Below are positions 15,974-25,754 of a DNA stretch of 36,615 nt, in pieces. Source of the DNA: Dehalococcoidia bacterium (GTDB taxonomy: Bacteria > Chloroflexota > Dehalococcoidia > SZUA-161 > SpSt-899); the NCBI GenBank assembly GCA_023271215.1, contig JALPYG010000004.1, forward strand, positions 1-36,615, given 5' to 3'. The notes below the pieces were generated by a model. It had not been told where the DNA came from. It saw only the letters and a list, made by a program, of their open reading frames with translations, and made no database searches. Both the position numbers and the translations under genes were made by a program. The stretch's first letter is position 1, and the number at the start of each line of letters is the position of its first letter.

Positions 15974-16486
15974 ATGCAAGAACTGAAGGAATACACTGAC
16001 CTACCCGGCGTAAAGACCTACGATTTGAGTCTTTTCCCTGACGAAAGGGGCTTCTTCTCCGAAGCCTTAAGAAGCGACTGGAAAGAGCTTCTTGGAGAGG
16101 ACGAGATAGTCCAGGCTAATGTATCCTTTAGCTACCCAGGAATAATAAGAGCCTGGCATCGGCACTTAAGGGGGCAGGTTGACTATTTCCTGGTGCTTCA
16201 AGGGGCGATGAAAATCTGTGCCTATGATGATAGAGAAGGTCATACAAAGGGAAAGCTGGTAGAGATTATCTCTAGCTCCCACAAGCCTCAGGTAGTAAGA
16301 ATCCCTGGCATCTACTGGCACGGCACAAAAACTATATCCAATGAGCCTTCTCTCCTGGTTTACTTTAGCACTAGGCTTCACGACTATCAAAACCCTGATG
16401 AAGAGCGCCACTCCTGGAACGACTGTGCTATAATAGACCCGAGGACAGACAAGCCCTTTGATTGGAACAGGCCGCCGCACAAGTGA
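15974..16486 (+). CDS. dTDP-4-dehydrorhamnose 3,5-epimerase family (cupin, RmlC-like)
   Basis: GVKTYDLSLFPDERGFFSEALRSDW..VQANVSFSYPGIIRAWHRH..QVDYFLVLQGAMKICAYDDR. Confidence 0.85.
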   Translation: MQELKEYTDLPGVKTYDLSLFPDERGFFSEALRSDWKELLGEDEIVQANVSFSYPGIIRAWHRHLRGQVDYFLVLQGAMKICAYDDREGHTKGKLVEIISSSHKPQVVRIPGIYWHGTKTISNEPSLLVYFSTRLHDYQNPDEERHSWNDCAIIDPRTDKPFDWNRPPHK

Positions 16487-16515
16487 AGGGTAATGAGTGA
16501 TCGGTGACGCATGAA
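16481..16515 (+). repeat. Heptamer array AAGTGAA-GGGTAAT-GAGTGAT-CGGTGAC-GCATGAA
   Basis: 7-nt spacing bridging stop (16484-16486) and next ATG (16511). Confidence 0.75.
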
Positions 16516-17956
16516 AGGTGGCGCTTTTGACCTCCATAGATTTGGCGGCGATGTTTTAGTCTATGCTGCGGGTCAGGGGCTTCTTCTCTTCTTCGGCTTC
16601 ATTCAACTGCTCATCATCCCCAAATATCTTTCGATAGAAGATTTTGGCTATTGGCAGCTATTCATGCTCTATGGCGGCTATGTTGGCATATTACAGCTCG
16701 GCTTCATTGAGGGCATTTATATCAAGTGGGCAGGCAAAGAGCTTGCCCAGGTTGGCCATGAAATTAAACCAGCCTTTAGATTTCTCCTTTTAGAGCAGTT
16801 AATTGTTATTATACCCTTAGGTTTGCTCCTATATATTCTCCTTCAACCACCTTTTCAATGGATAGGGTTAATGATATTGATATATGCCTTTATCTTCAAT
16901 CTGGCACTTTTGTTCATGTTCACTGCCCAGGCTGTCAGGAAATTCAAGCTGTTCACCGCAGTAAATGTTGGCAAAGGACTGGCGTTCCTGATACTTATCA
17001 TCCTCTTTTTTGTTTCAGGTTACTTGAATTACCATTACGTAATCCTCGCCTCTTTAACTGCTTTGTTTCTTGCTTTGTTTGCCCTTGCTTTCTGGTTTCG
17101 CCGATACCTGTGGGGCAAAATGCCCTGTCTCTCTTCCTTATGGGCTTACGGCAGGGAAAACATCAATATCGGCATCTTTGTGCTGCTGGGAAATTTTGTT
17201 CTAGTGCTTTTCCTCACCATTGACCGGCTGATGGTTAGCTCCTTCTTCTCGATACAAGAATTTGCCATTTATGCCTTTGCCGTGGCCGTGGCTATGATTA
17301 TTTATACATTTGTCGGAGCAGTATCCCAGGTCTTCTTCCCCTATCTCTCTGGCGTTGGGCGTGAATTGCGAACTAAAGCCTACCAATTAGGAAAGCCTGC
17401 CATCATCCTTTCCTGGGCAGCCATTTTGGGTATCTACTTTCCTCTAACCAGGCTCATTGAATTTTACTTGCCACACTTTGTCGCCAGCCTGCCCATAATG
17501 CAGATTTTGCTCGGGGCAGTTGGGTTCGGCAGCTTGATTCAAATCCTGCATGTCAGCTTCTACATGGCTTATCGCAAGCAACGCCAATACTTCGTCTGGG
17601 GGATAGCAGCACTGGCTCTCTCAGCCACATTGAACCTTTTAGCCATAAAGGTTTTTGGCACCCTGGAGAGCGTGGCTATTGCCACACTTATTAGTTTTGG
17701 TGTATGGTACGCTATAAATGAGCTGAGTTTAAGGTCAGTGATAGAGCAAAGCAATAGGGAGCTAGGGAGAGCTCTGGTAATTCTCGGTAGCTATCTAGGT
17801 GCCTTCTGGCTTGCCTCTTTTTTGGCTGACTGGTTTATCGCCCAGGCGCTTATCTATATTGGTTCCTTCTGCCTGGTCACATCGGTTTTCTTTAGGCCAG
17901 AGGTAAGGGTATTGGTGAGCATGTCTAATAGATTGCGAAATTGGCCACGCCTTTAA
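16511..17956 (+). CDS. Polysaccharide flippase (Wzx/MATE-like)
   Basis: 481 aa multi-pass membrane ORF; GQGLLLFFGFIQLLIIPKYLSIEDFGYWQLFMLYGGYVGILQLGF. Confidence 0.85.
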   Translation: MKGGAFDLHRFGGDVLVYAAGQGLLLFFGFIQLLIIPKYLSIEDFGYWQLFMLYGGYVGILQLGFIEGIYIKWAGKELAQVGHEIKPAFRFLLLEQLIVIIPLGLLLYILLQPPFQWIGLMILIYAFIFNLALLFMFTAQAVRKFKLFTAVNVGKGLAFLILIILFFVSGYLNYHYVILASLTALFLALFALAFWFRRYLWGKMPCLSSLWAYGRENINIGIFVLLGNFVLVLFLTIDRLMVSSFFSIQEFAIYAFAVAVAMIIYTFVGAVSQVFFPYLSGVGRELRTKAYQLGKPAIILSWAAILGIYFPLTRLIEFYLPHFVASLPIMQILLGAVGFGSLIQILHVSFYMAYRKQRQYFVWGIAALALSATLNLLAIKVFGTLESVAIATLISFGVWYAINELSLRSVIEQSNRELGRALVILGSYLGAFWLASFLADWFIAQALIYIGSFCLVTSVFFRPEVRVLVSMSNRLRNWPRL

Positions 17957-18040
17957 TTGAATTCTGGGGGTGGGCACCCCTATTTTGTATTAAGGTTTCA
18001 CCCTTCCCTATCATGTAAACTGTTTGGCGTATTCTAATTT

Positions 18041-19051
18041 TTAAGTGCGTTGTTCTTTATAAGCAAAATAATAAGTATCTAATGGCGTTCTCTCTATCTT
18101 ATATCCATATGACCCCAATATATTCCACATTTTTGACATTTTCTCATCATCGAGAGATTCAAATATTATTCTGGGGCTTTGCTTTAGCGTTTCTTTGGCA
18201 CCCTCCAAAACCTTTATCTCTGCACCTTCAACGTCAATCTTTATTAAATCCACACTTTCTATTCCCAACTCTTTCAAAACATTATCAAGCGTATCAGCTT
18301 CAACAATGCGATGTTTCCAATTTGCGTGGCATACTACAGTTGACGCACCTGTATTGCCCGTATCTTTGTCATTTGGGTCATGTGGGTAATAAAGTTTCAG
18401 TTTACCCTTTTCTCCCCACAGAGCTTTGTTAAGTAGAATCACGTTTTTCAGCCGGTTCAAGGAAATATTTTTCTCTAAAACCCTATAATTATCACAATCT
18501 GGCTCAAATGCGATTACCCTGCCACGACTGCCCAGTCTCCTACCCACGGTCATTGTGTATTTTCCTATATGTGCACCGACGTCAACAAAAACTCCCTCAG
18601 TTAGATTGAAATAGTCTCTTATCTCCTTTTCAAATCCAGGAAGAATATGGACAAAATCAGTAGTCCGCTCTCTGCAGTAGAAAACGCCATCCTTATTTCT
18701 CAGGGTAATATCCTTCAACATAAAATTATAAGTACCGGGAGTTCTCTTTAGCCGCATTTGATACAGAAAGCTAGAAATACCTGCTAAGAACAAACTGATT
18801 AAAATAGCAAATTTATCCTTAGTAGTTATGGCGGTTGATATGATTTCAAACACCAATTGGCATCTTGAAATAAATAAAGATATAAAACGAGGTTGCAATG
18901 CTCTACTCTTTTTAGCCGAATGGCCCACCGGTTGGCCCCCGTTTCTTATGCCTTGCTCAAAACTCTGTTCATCTAATAGCATTGCGTTTGTAGAGCGTGC
19001 TGACAAACGCTTCCCCAGGAGCGGCAGGTTCCTCAGTTTGGATGGTCCCAT
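18041..19051 (-). CDS. FkbM family methyltransferase (true start probably internal)
   Basis: GVFVDVGAHIGKYTMTVGRRLGSRGRVIAFEPDCDNYRVLEKNISLN..VDLIKIDVEGAEIKVLEGA. Confidence 0.88.
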   Translation of the reverse strand: MGPSKLRNLPLLGKRLSARSTNAMLLDEQSFEQGIRNGGQPVGHSAKKSRALQPRFISLFISRCQLVFEIISTAITTKDKFAILISLFLAGISSFLYQMRLKRTPGTYNFMLKDITLRNKDGVFYCRERTTDFVHILPGFEKEIRDYFNLTEGVFVDVGAHIGKYTMTVGRRLGSRGRVIAFEPDCDNYRVLEKNISLNRLKNVILLNKALWGEKGKLKLYYPHDPNDKDTGNTGASTVVCHANWKHRIVEADTLDNVLKELGIESVDLIKIDVEGAEIKVLEGAKETLKQSPRIIFESLDDEKMSKMWNILGSYGYKIERTPLDTYYFAYKEQRT

Positions 19052-20606
19052 TTTGTAACTCCCATATTTTTATTATGACTCCCTTGTCTTTATAGACAAC
19101 GATTGGGTTTTCTGTTAGGTTATCTCGTTTATGATCGGCCCAGTCTTTCCTTAATTTGACGGTGTCCCAAAAGATATTGTGAACTGAAGTGCCCCAGGTC
19201 ATGTCCTCACTTCTTGTGACTACATAGTCTGGCTGGCTGTTTACATTGTGAGTGAGATTTATGTTGTCTTTAACGTATAATCCGTAAATCCAGTAGGCTA
19301 TCTGTGGAGATACCAGCACCTCTGCTTCCCCCTCCAGGGTGTTTAGAAAGTTTATGGCCTTAATATCAATGGGTTTTATCGCTGAGTAATTGCTAGTCCA
19401 TTCTCCTGCTGAAACTACTATGCCAGCGGGTATCCCGATGAGCGCTACCACTAAGATCATTGAAGGGATAGTGCGGTAGATACCCGGGTATAAATCTCTA
19501 AGCTCACCTCTATACTTCCACATATTAGTAAAGGTTATGCCGAGTAAAACAGAAGCAAAAATGGCAACGAATGAGCTTAGTTCCCTCATAAACCTTTCTG
19601 AGTGGATACCCAGGGGGGTAAAAGTGCCAATGGCAAAAACCACCAGGAATGAAAGGAGAATATAGGTAAGCGGTTGATTTAGTTTGTCGGTTAAGTCTTT
19701 CCTGTAAAGCTTAGTTCCCCTGCGGTAAAGATGGATAACACTTAGAATACCGAGTATGAATAATATAGCTACTATTGAGGTTGTCGATAAATAATCGGTA
19801 ATTGAGCCGGTAAGGGAGACTGGAGGCGTCATTACTACGAATTCACCTCTAGACATTTGAGCCATTCGCTCTTCCGGAAAGGATCCCCCGAACCAGGTAA
19901 AATAGGCTAATGGGATTGATAAACAAAAGAGCCCTGCAGCATAAATTAACCTGGCATAGCTCTGCCGGTTAATCAATTTGTAAACCAGAAAACCAGTAAA
20001 GAATAAGCCCATTGAAGCAAGTATGAATAAATAGGTTACGCTATGGTAAACTGCGGTTATTGAAAACAAGACCCCTGATAATATCAAGTATTTTGAGCTT
20101 CCAGATTTCAACCACAGTGCCACGCAAGTGATTGCTAATATACCAAAGATATATAAATTGGCTATATTAAATATTGTTCCGTCGTTGAAATAATGCCAAA
20201 TCGCCCTTGATAACATTGCTGTGAGGGGAAAACCTAATAACGCGGCTGGTAAGCCATAAAAGTGCTTTAATAAGAACCATAAAGATACAAAGATGCTGAT
20301 TAGGACAATATAGTTAAACCAGAAAAATACGGTAATGCTATCCAGCCCAGCCAGGGTAAACGGCAATAAACTGACTAGACCGTAGTAATGCAGGGAAGGA
20401 ATTTTAGTTAAGTCTTCCGAAATTGCGATTAATGATTGTATGTGGAATGCGGTATCGTCTCCTCCCGTGGGATAAATAAAGTTATATCTAATAGGGGCAT
20501 ATAACACCAGAGCGATAACCGCAACGAGCATTGACGGAAATAGAAACCGTTTCACCCCAAAACCTCTTGGTATACCTTTGTATATTCCCCAACACAAGCT
20601 TCCCAA
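18969..20606 (-). CDS. Polytopic membrane protein, candidate polymerase or membrane glycosyltransferase
   Basis: 545 aa with many hydrophobic segments, between GT4 and FkbM genes; TGGDDTAFHIQSLIAISEDL. Confidence 0.55.
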   Translation of the reverse strand: MGSLCWGIYKGIPRGFGVKRFLFPSMLVAVIALVLYAPIRYNFIYPTGGDDTAFHIQSLIAISEDLTKIPSLHYYGLVSLLPFTLAGLDSITVFFWFNYIVLISIFVSLWFLLKHFYGLPAALLGFPLTAMLSRAIWHYFNDGTIFNIANLYIFGILAITCVALWLKSGSSKYLILSGVLFSITAVYHSVTYLFILASMGLFFTGFLVYKLINRQSYARLIYAAGLFCLSIPLAYFTWFGGSFPEERMAQMSRGEFVVMTPPVSLTGSITDYLSTTSIVAILFILGILSVIHLYRRGTKLYRKDLTDKLNQPLTYILLSFLVVFAIGTFTPLGIHSERFMRELSSFVAIFASVLLGITFTNMWKYRGELRDLYPGIYRTIPSMILVVALIGIPAGIVVSAGEWTSNYSAIKPIDIKAINFLNTLEGEAEVLVSPQIAYWIYGLYVKDNINLTHNVNSQPDYVVTRSEDMTWGTSVHNIFWDTVKLRKDWADHKRDNLTENPIVVYKDKGVIIKIWELQNGTIQTEEPAAPGEAFVSTLYKRNAIR

Positions 20607-21568
20607 TCATGCAACTTGGCAAACCGGTAATTATGCTCAATGTTGCAAGAAACACTGGGAGCCTTGAAGAACTCCTTCAGGCTTTCCACTACTATACAGC
20701 GGCCCTTAATTTCCTCTGGTATAACGGCATCCTTTAGCACCACTACCGGTTTCTTGCATGCCATTGCTTCTATTATGGGCAACCCGTATCCCTCTAGGGC
20801 ACTAGGAAAGACGAATATATCCAGGGAGTTATAGAAATCTACTAGCCTGTCATCGGGTATAAAGCCCAGGAATTTTATTCTCTTATCTTCATTGCTTAGT
20901 GCCCTTAGCCTTGCTTCATCTGTTCCTCTGCCGCCTATAACCAGCTCGGCATCAGTGTTCGCTTGCAGAAAGCCCTTGATAAGCAAATCTATGCGCTTTC
21001 TTGTATCTAGAACGCTCAGTGTGCCAATCCGGAATACTCCATTTCTATCCCTTCTCTCCTCTGGTTTAAGTTGAGGGCTAATCCCTAACCTGATAACCCT
21101 TAGCTTTTCCTCGTCTTTGATATTTAGATGTAAAGCTACATTTTCCCTGGTCTGCTCAGAATTACAAACTATAATTTTGCATCTGCTGGCTACCTTGCTG
21201 GCAAGGGCGAAGTAGTACCGGCCTATAAGTTTCCTGAGGAGTCCCAACCTACCACACCGATAGTCTCTCTCCATTCTGCCAAAATACAACCAGGGGATAA
21301 GGTCATGAAAAGTAACAATACTCCTCTCTTTGGGTAGATATATAGCCTCCATAGGAGACAGGGCGTGATATACGCTATATCCCTTTGGTACCCTGAACGG
21401 CATTTCTAGAGCGGTGTAGGCAAAATAGCCGATGCTACCATTGAGGTTTGTGGATATTGTTGTAACTTGAACCCCGTTCCCTTGAAGCCTCTCGTATAAC
21501 TCTAAGGAGACCCGGCCTATACCACCGTTACGAAGCTCAAAATAGCGGCTTACCAGACAAACTTTCAT
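20552..21568 (-). CDS. Glycosyltransferase family 4
   Basis: RIGTLSVLDTRKRIDLLIKGFLQAN..FIPDDRLVDFYNSLDIFVFPSALEGYGLPIIEAMACKKPVV. Confidence 0.92.
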   Translation of the reverse strand: MKVCLVSRYFELRNGGIGRVSLELYERLQGNGVQVTTISTNLNGSIGYFAYTALEMPFRVPKGYSVYHALSPMEAIYLPKERSIVTFHDLIPWLYFGRMERDYRCGRLGLLRKLIGRYYFALASKVASRCKIIVCNSEQTRENVALHLNIKDEEKLRVIRLGISPQLKPEERRDRNGVFRIGTLSVLDTRKRIDLLIKGFLQANTDAELVIGGRGTDEARLRALSNEDKRIKFLGFIPDDRLVDFYNSLDIFVFPSALEGYGLPIIEAMACKKPVVVLKDAVIPEEIKGRCIVVESLKEFFKAPSVSCNIEHNYRFAKLHDWEACVGEYTKVYQEVLG

Positions 21569-21575
21569 TTTCTCC

Positions 21576-22757
21576 CTATCTCACACCCTGCAATTCTTCC
21601 CATTTTAGCCTTGCTTGCTTACTTTTCTCTCTGTTGCTCATCACCTCGTCATAAACCTCCAGGTACCCCTGGATGCATTTTCTCCAACTGAATTCCTTCT
21701 TTTGGGTATTTTCGGTCTCGCCTTTATAAACCTTCGCCAGCCCTGTGGCTATAGCTTCTGGCTTTCCTGGCTCAACCCATACATGCCTTCCAGAGACAAC
21801 CTCAGGTAGAGAAGCCACCTTTGAGGCTACCACCGGCTTTTGCATTGCGCATGCCTCAGCAGCAGCGAAGCCGAAGCCCTCAGATAAAGAAGGAACAACT
21901 ACGCAATCACAGGCGGCGATATAATGTGGTAGCTGACCCCTTGGTACCGGATGAAGAAGTGCAACCTTATCCTCAATATTGAAATCACTAATCATTCTCC
22001 TAATGTGTTCATACCTATCGTTGGGTTCCATTGCCAGGATCAAGAGAAGCCTTGAATTAGGGATTCTCTCTGAAATCAGGGGGATTGCTGAAATTAAGTA
22101 TTCTAGACCTTTAGAGACCCCAGGCCTGCCATAGTACATATACACAAACTCACCATCGAGGCCAAGTTTTTTCCTTATCATTTCACCATCTGCCTTTAAC
22201 GGATGGAAAAGCTCATGGTCTATGCCATTATAAATGACTGCCGACTTTTGATCGTTAATACCGGTGGACCTTAGACGGTCACGGGTATGCTCGGAAACAG
22301 AGATATGCTTATCGAAGGGAAGAGAGATAATCGCTCTTTCTAGAAAGCGGTGTAACTGGGCCGAAAACCAACTCATTCGCATTAAGTTTCCCCATAAAGG
22401 ACCCCAGACTTCGTGAACGGTGATTACAGCCGTCTTTCGCAATAATTTGGCTACGACCCAGGCTGGGAAGGTACCATTGAAGGTTGTCGTATGAATCAAA
22501 TCTGCCCCCGTGGCGAGAGTGAAGACCCTGGGAATAGCCAAAAAGGTGAACCAGTATCTGTCTCCCTTCTTGGGTACTTTTACCCTATGGATTTTAACCC
22601 CCTCAACCTCTTCGTATTCGCTGGTTCCAGGAACCTTACAAGTGACAACGTGGCAGTCATGCCCCTGTTTAGCTAGCCCTTGAGCTAACTGATTGAAGAC
22701 AATCTCCACTCCCCCAATATGCGGGGGGTAATATTCACACACAAATAGAATCTTCAT
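21576..22757 (-). CDS. Glycosyltransferase family 4
   Basis: MKILFVCEYYPPHIGGVEIVFNQLAQGLAKQGH..CDCVVVPSLSEGFGFAAAEACAMQKPVVAS. Confidence 0.93.
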   Translation of the reverse strand: MKILFVCEYYPPHIGGVEIVFNQLAQGLAKQGHDCHVVTCKVPGTSEYEEVEGVKIHRVKVPKKGDRYWFTFLAIPRVFTLATGADLIHTTTFNGTFPAWVVAKLLRKTAVITVHEVWGPLWGNLMRMSWFSAQLHRFLERAIISLPFDKHISVSEHTRDRLRSTGINDQKSAVIYNGIDHELFHPLKADGEMIRKKLGLDGEFVYMYYGRPGVSKGLEYLISAIPLISERIPNSRLLLILAMEPNDRYEHIRRMISDFNIEDKVALLHPVPRGQLPHYIAACDCVVVPSLSEGFGFAAAEACAMQKPVVASKVASLPEVVSGRHVWVEPGKPEAIATGLAKVYKGETENTQKKEFSWRKCIQGYLEVYDEVMSNREKSKQARLKWEELQGVR

Positions 22758-22996
22758 CGCTGTTTTAATCTCTCTTCGTCCCCTACCTTACGTAGCGGGC
22801 ACCCGTCCTGCTCGCGCCACCTTTGATTTTCCGGCATCGCTACCTCTGATCAAGCTGAGAGAGCTACGCTAAGCCCCTGACTGATTGCCCTTTCTTCTAT
22901 TCAACTACAGATGGCTGTGGCTGGACAGAGTGTTACCCTTTATTTCGGCGGGATTTTAGCCTCCAAGTTTGTTGGGTGCTATTATCGAGAAGTTTT

Positions 22997-23031
22997 GGGG
23001 GTAAACACCGGGCAAACTGGGTGTTTCCCCC
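22997..23031. repeat. Hairpin-forming inverted repeat
   Basis: gggggtaaacacc-gggcaaact-gggtgtttccccc. Confidence 0.7.
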
Positions 23032-23032
23032 A

Positions 23033-23074
23033 CTACTCACCACCCGCTACCTCCTACACGCTACCCACTAGATA
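23033..23074 (+). repeat. Heptamer array CTACTCA-CCACCCG-CTACCTC-CTACACG-CTACCCA-CTAGATA
   Basis: 7-nt spacing directly after the hairpin. Confidence 0.8.
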
Positions 23075-23080
23075 CAAAGC

Positions 23081-23109
23081 TGGACAATCCTTGCCGTTTA
23101 TGGTATCCT
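23081..23109 (+). promoter_or_regulatory. Candidate sigma70 promoter TGGACA-17-TATCCT (copy of 11928-11956)
   Basis: ctggacaatccttgccgtttatggtatccttt matches 11927-11958. Confidence 0.5.
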
Positions 23110-23118
23110 TTAGTCAGC

Positions 23119-23664
23119 ATGAAGGCACTTATCCTTTGCGGCGATTCCCCTTTCTTAATGTTCCTCGGCGATAACCTCATTGAAGGCGGCATTAAGGGGT
23201 TTGTTGAGGAATTCAACAGCTTTCATCCCGATGCTCTTATTTTGCTTAAGGAAGTCCCCGACCCTCGTCTTTTCGGTGTGGCTGAACTCGATGCCTCAGG
23301 CAGAGTGATGCACCTGGTGGAGAAGCCTAAGGAGCCAAAAAGCAACCTAGCTTTAGTAGGCATTTACCTTTTTACCCCTGAGATCCATCAAGCCATAGCT
23401 CAAATAAAGCCTTCCTGGCGGGGAGAACTGGAAATAACCGATGCCATACAGAAGCTCCCATCCCCCTTTACCAGCATTGGAGCCAATACGGTGATTGAGA
23501 ATTCATCAATCGAGCATTCGGTGATACTGGAGAGCTCGCACATCTTGAAAATCGAGCGTCTGGCTGATAGTGTTATCGGTAGGGGCACTGAGGTGGTCAA
23601 AGGGGGGCAGAACTTCAAGGCAGTAAGACTTTTCATTGGCGACGATGCTAGAGTAGAACTGTGA
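23119..23664 (+). pseudogene. Second rmlA copy with two in-frame internal deletions (181 aa open frame)
   Basis: [64 protein letters not shown] compared with 12032-13099. Confidence 0.9.
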
Positions 23665-23678
23665 AGGAGCCAATAAAT

Positions 23679-23708
23679 GATGAAGATTCTAGTAACCGGC
23701 GGGGCTGT
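23679..23708 (+). pseudogene. rmlB start fragment
   Basis: atgaagattctagtaaccggcggggct as at 13638, then unrelated sequence. Confidence 0.8.
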
Positions 23709-23738
23709 GTGTTTTTTCCTTAAGGAGGTCACCCCGCA

Positions 23739-24515
23739 ATGAAAACCATCATTCTTGCCGGTGGTGCCGGGACACGGCTATCTGAAGAAACCGCTATCAA
23801 ACCTAAACCGCTGGTCGAGATCGGCGGGAAGCCAATCCTGTGGCATATCATGAATATCTATGCCGCCTTTGGCTTCGAAGAGTTCGTCCTCGCCCTGGGT
23901 TACAAGGGCGAGGAGATCAAGAAATACTTCCTCGATTTTTACATGCTGAATAATGATTTGACCATTGATCTGAGCACCGGGCGCACCGACCCCCATAATA
24001 GCGGTCAACAGCCTGACTGGAAGGTATGCCTGATCGATACCGGTACCGCCACGGAGACCGGGGGGCGAGTCAAGCGGCTGCAGCCCCTGATCGGTAGCGA
24101 ACGGTTCATGCTCACCTACGGAGACGGCGTCGCCGACATTGACATTAAACGCCTGGTGGCTTTTCATGAAAGCCACGGGAAATTGGCGACAATCACCGCT
24201 GTTCGCCCGCCGGCACGGTTCGGCGGTCTGCTCTTCAACGGCGACCTGGTGACTGAATTCACCGAAAAGCCTCAGATTGGTGAAGGCTGGATTAATGGCG
24301 GATTCTTCGTGCTGGAGCCGGAAGTGCTGGACTACATCGGCGGGGATGACACCATTCTTGAACGCGGCCCCCTGGAGCGATTGGCGGAAGAGGAGCAACT
24401 GGTTGCTTACAAACACGACGGCTTCTGGCAGTGCATGGACACCTTACGGGATGTGCGACTGTTGGAAAGCTTGTGGCAATCCGGCAAACCGCCCTGGAAA
24501 GTGTGGAAAGACTGA
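23739..24515 (+). CDS. rfbF: Glucose-1-phosphate cytidylyltransferase
   Basis: MKTIILAGGAGTRLSEETAIKPKPLVEIGGKPILWHIMNIYAAFGFEEFVLALGYKGEEIKKYFLDFYMLNNDLTIDL. Confidence 0.95.
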   Translation: MKTIILAGGAGTRLSEETAIKPKPLVEIGGKPILWHIMNIYAAFGFEEFVLALGYKGEEIKKYFLDFYMLNNDLTIDLSTGRTDPHNSGQQPDWKVCLIDTGTATETGGRVKRLQPLIGSERFMLTYGDGVADIDIKRLVAFHESHGKLATITAVRPPARFGGLLFNGDLVTEFTEKPQIGEGWINGGFFVLEPEVLDYIGGDDTILERGPLERLAEEEQLVAYKHDGFWQCMDTLRDVRLLESLWQSGKPPWKVWKD

Positions 24516-24665
24516 GAAAATTCTTCCTGCCCAGTTAGCAGACCAAAGGGAGTTTAGGCAGCTATCTTGTGGAACTGTTGTCTCTATATAGAGGGCTTCG
24601 GGTTACTATGCTAGCGAGAATCCCTTAGATGTGGTTATTGGTGGTATTATTGGAGGACAGGTTAA

Positions 24666-25754
24666 ATGGCTTTTAGAAAATCAAGAGTCCTCAAAGAAGA
24701 TTACGATTATGTCTGGGAGAATATCGAAAACAAAGGGAATATTGAAGGCTCTGTTTTCCTGATAACAGGAATAGCGGGTTTTTTGGGCTTCAACTTTGCA
24801 AACTCGCTATGTTACCTTGCTGAAAATGGCATAAAACCTCGTATTATCATAGGCCTTGATAACTTCATTCTCGGCAATCCTCCTTGGATAGAAAAGCTGG
24901 CCAAAGAGTTCCCATTTTTTAGGTTCTTTGATTACAATATTGCAAAAGATGAACTTGGTTCGATACCCAATGTCGAAAAAGCCGACTATATAGTTCACTT
25001 AGCTTCAATAGCTTCACCAAGTTTCTACAGGAAATATCCTATAGAGACGATAGATGCCAATGTATGGGGTTTGCGGAAGCTTCTTGACTTTTATCGAGAT
25101 AAGAAAATTCGGAGCTTCCTATTCTTCTCAAGCAGCGAGATTTACGGCGACCCACCTGTTGAGTTTATTCCAACCCCTGAGGATTACAGGGGGAACGTGT
25201 CCTCCATTGGACCAAGAGCCTGTTATGATGAAGCAAAGAGGCTTGGAGAAACGCTCTGTTATTTTTTCAATAAAGTCTATTCTATGCCGATAAAGGTTGT
25301 AAGGCCCTTCAATAACTATGGCCCTGGTTTGTCCGTAACTGACAAAAGAGTGGTTGCAGATTTTGCCTCTTCTATTAAAAACAATGAAGATATTGTTATT
25401 CACTCTGATGGCTCACCAACAAGAACCTTCTGCTATGTAAGCGACGCGATTAGCGGCTATTTCAAATGCTTGATGTATGATAGGTTTGATGTCTTTAATA
25501 TCGGTATAGATAGACCTGAGATTAGCATAAGAAGTTTGGCGACCATTTACAAAGATGCGGGTAATGAACTATTAGATTACAGAGGCAGCATAATTCTTGA
25601 GCCCAGTAAGGACAGGGATTATTTAGCTCACAACCCTCGGCGTCGTTGTCCTGATATTTCGAAAGCAAGAAGGTTGTTGAAATATGACCCGAAGGTGCAG
25701 GTTTACGAAGGAGTAAAGAGATATTTAAGGTATCTTGGGGAGGCAAATTTATGA
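24666..25754 (+). CDS. NAD-dependent epimerase/dehydratase (SDR)
   Basis: FLITGIAGFLGFNFANSL..YIVHLASIASPSFYRKYPIETIDANVWGLRKLLDF..FNNYGPGL. Confidence 0.88.
   Translation: MAFRKSRVLKEDYDYVWENIENKGNIEGSVFLITGIAGFLGFNFANSLCYLAENGIKPRIIIGLDNFILGNPPWIEKLAKEFPFFRFFDYNIAKDELGSIPNVEKADYIVHLASIASPSFYRKYPIETIDANVWGLRKLLDFYRDKKIRSFLFFSSSEIYGDPPVEFIPTPEDYRGNVSSIGPRACYDEAKRLGETLCYFFNKVYSMPIKVVRPFNNYGPGLSVTDKRVVADFASSIKNNEDIVIHSDGSPTRTFCYVSDAISGYFKCLMYDRFDVFNIGIDRPEISIRSLATIYKDAGNELLDYRGSIILEPSKDRDYLAHNPRRRCPDISKARRLLKYDPKVQVYEGVKRYLRYLGEANL

Noticed and set aside
23778-24416. 212-aa minus-strand ORF opposite rfbF
   Set aside because: Shadow ORF of a confidently identified gene.
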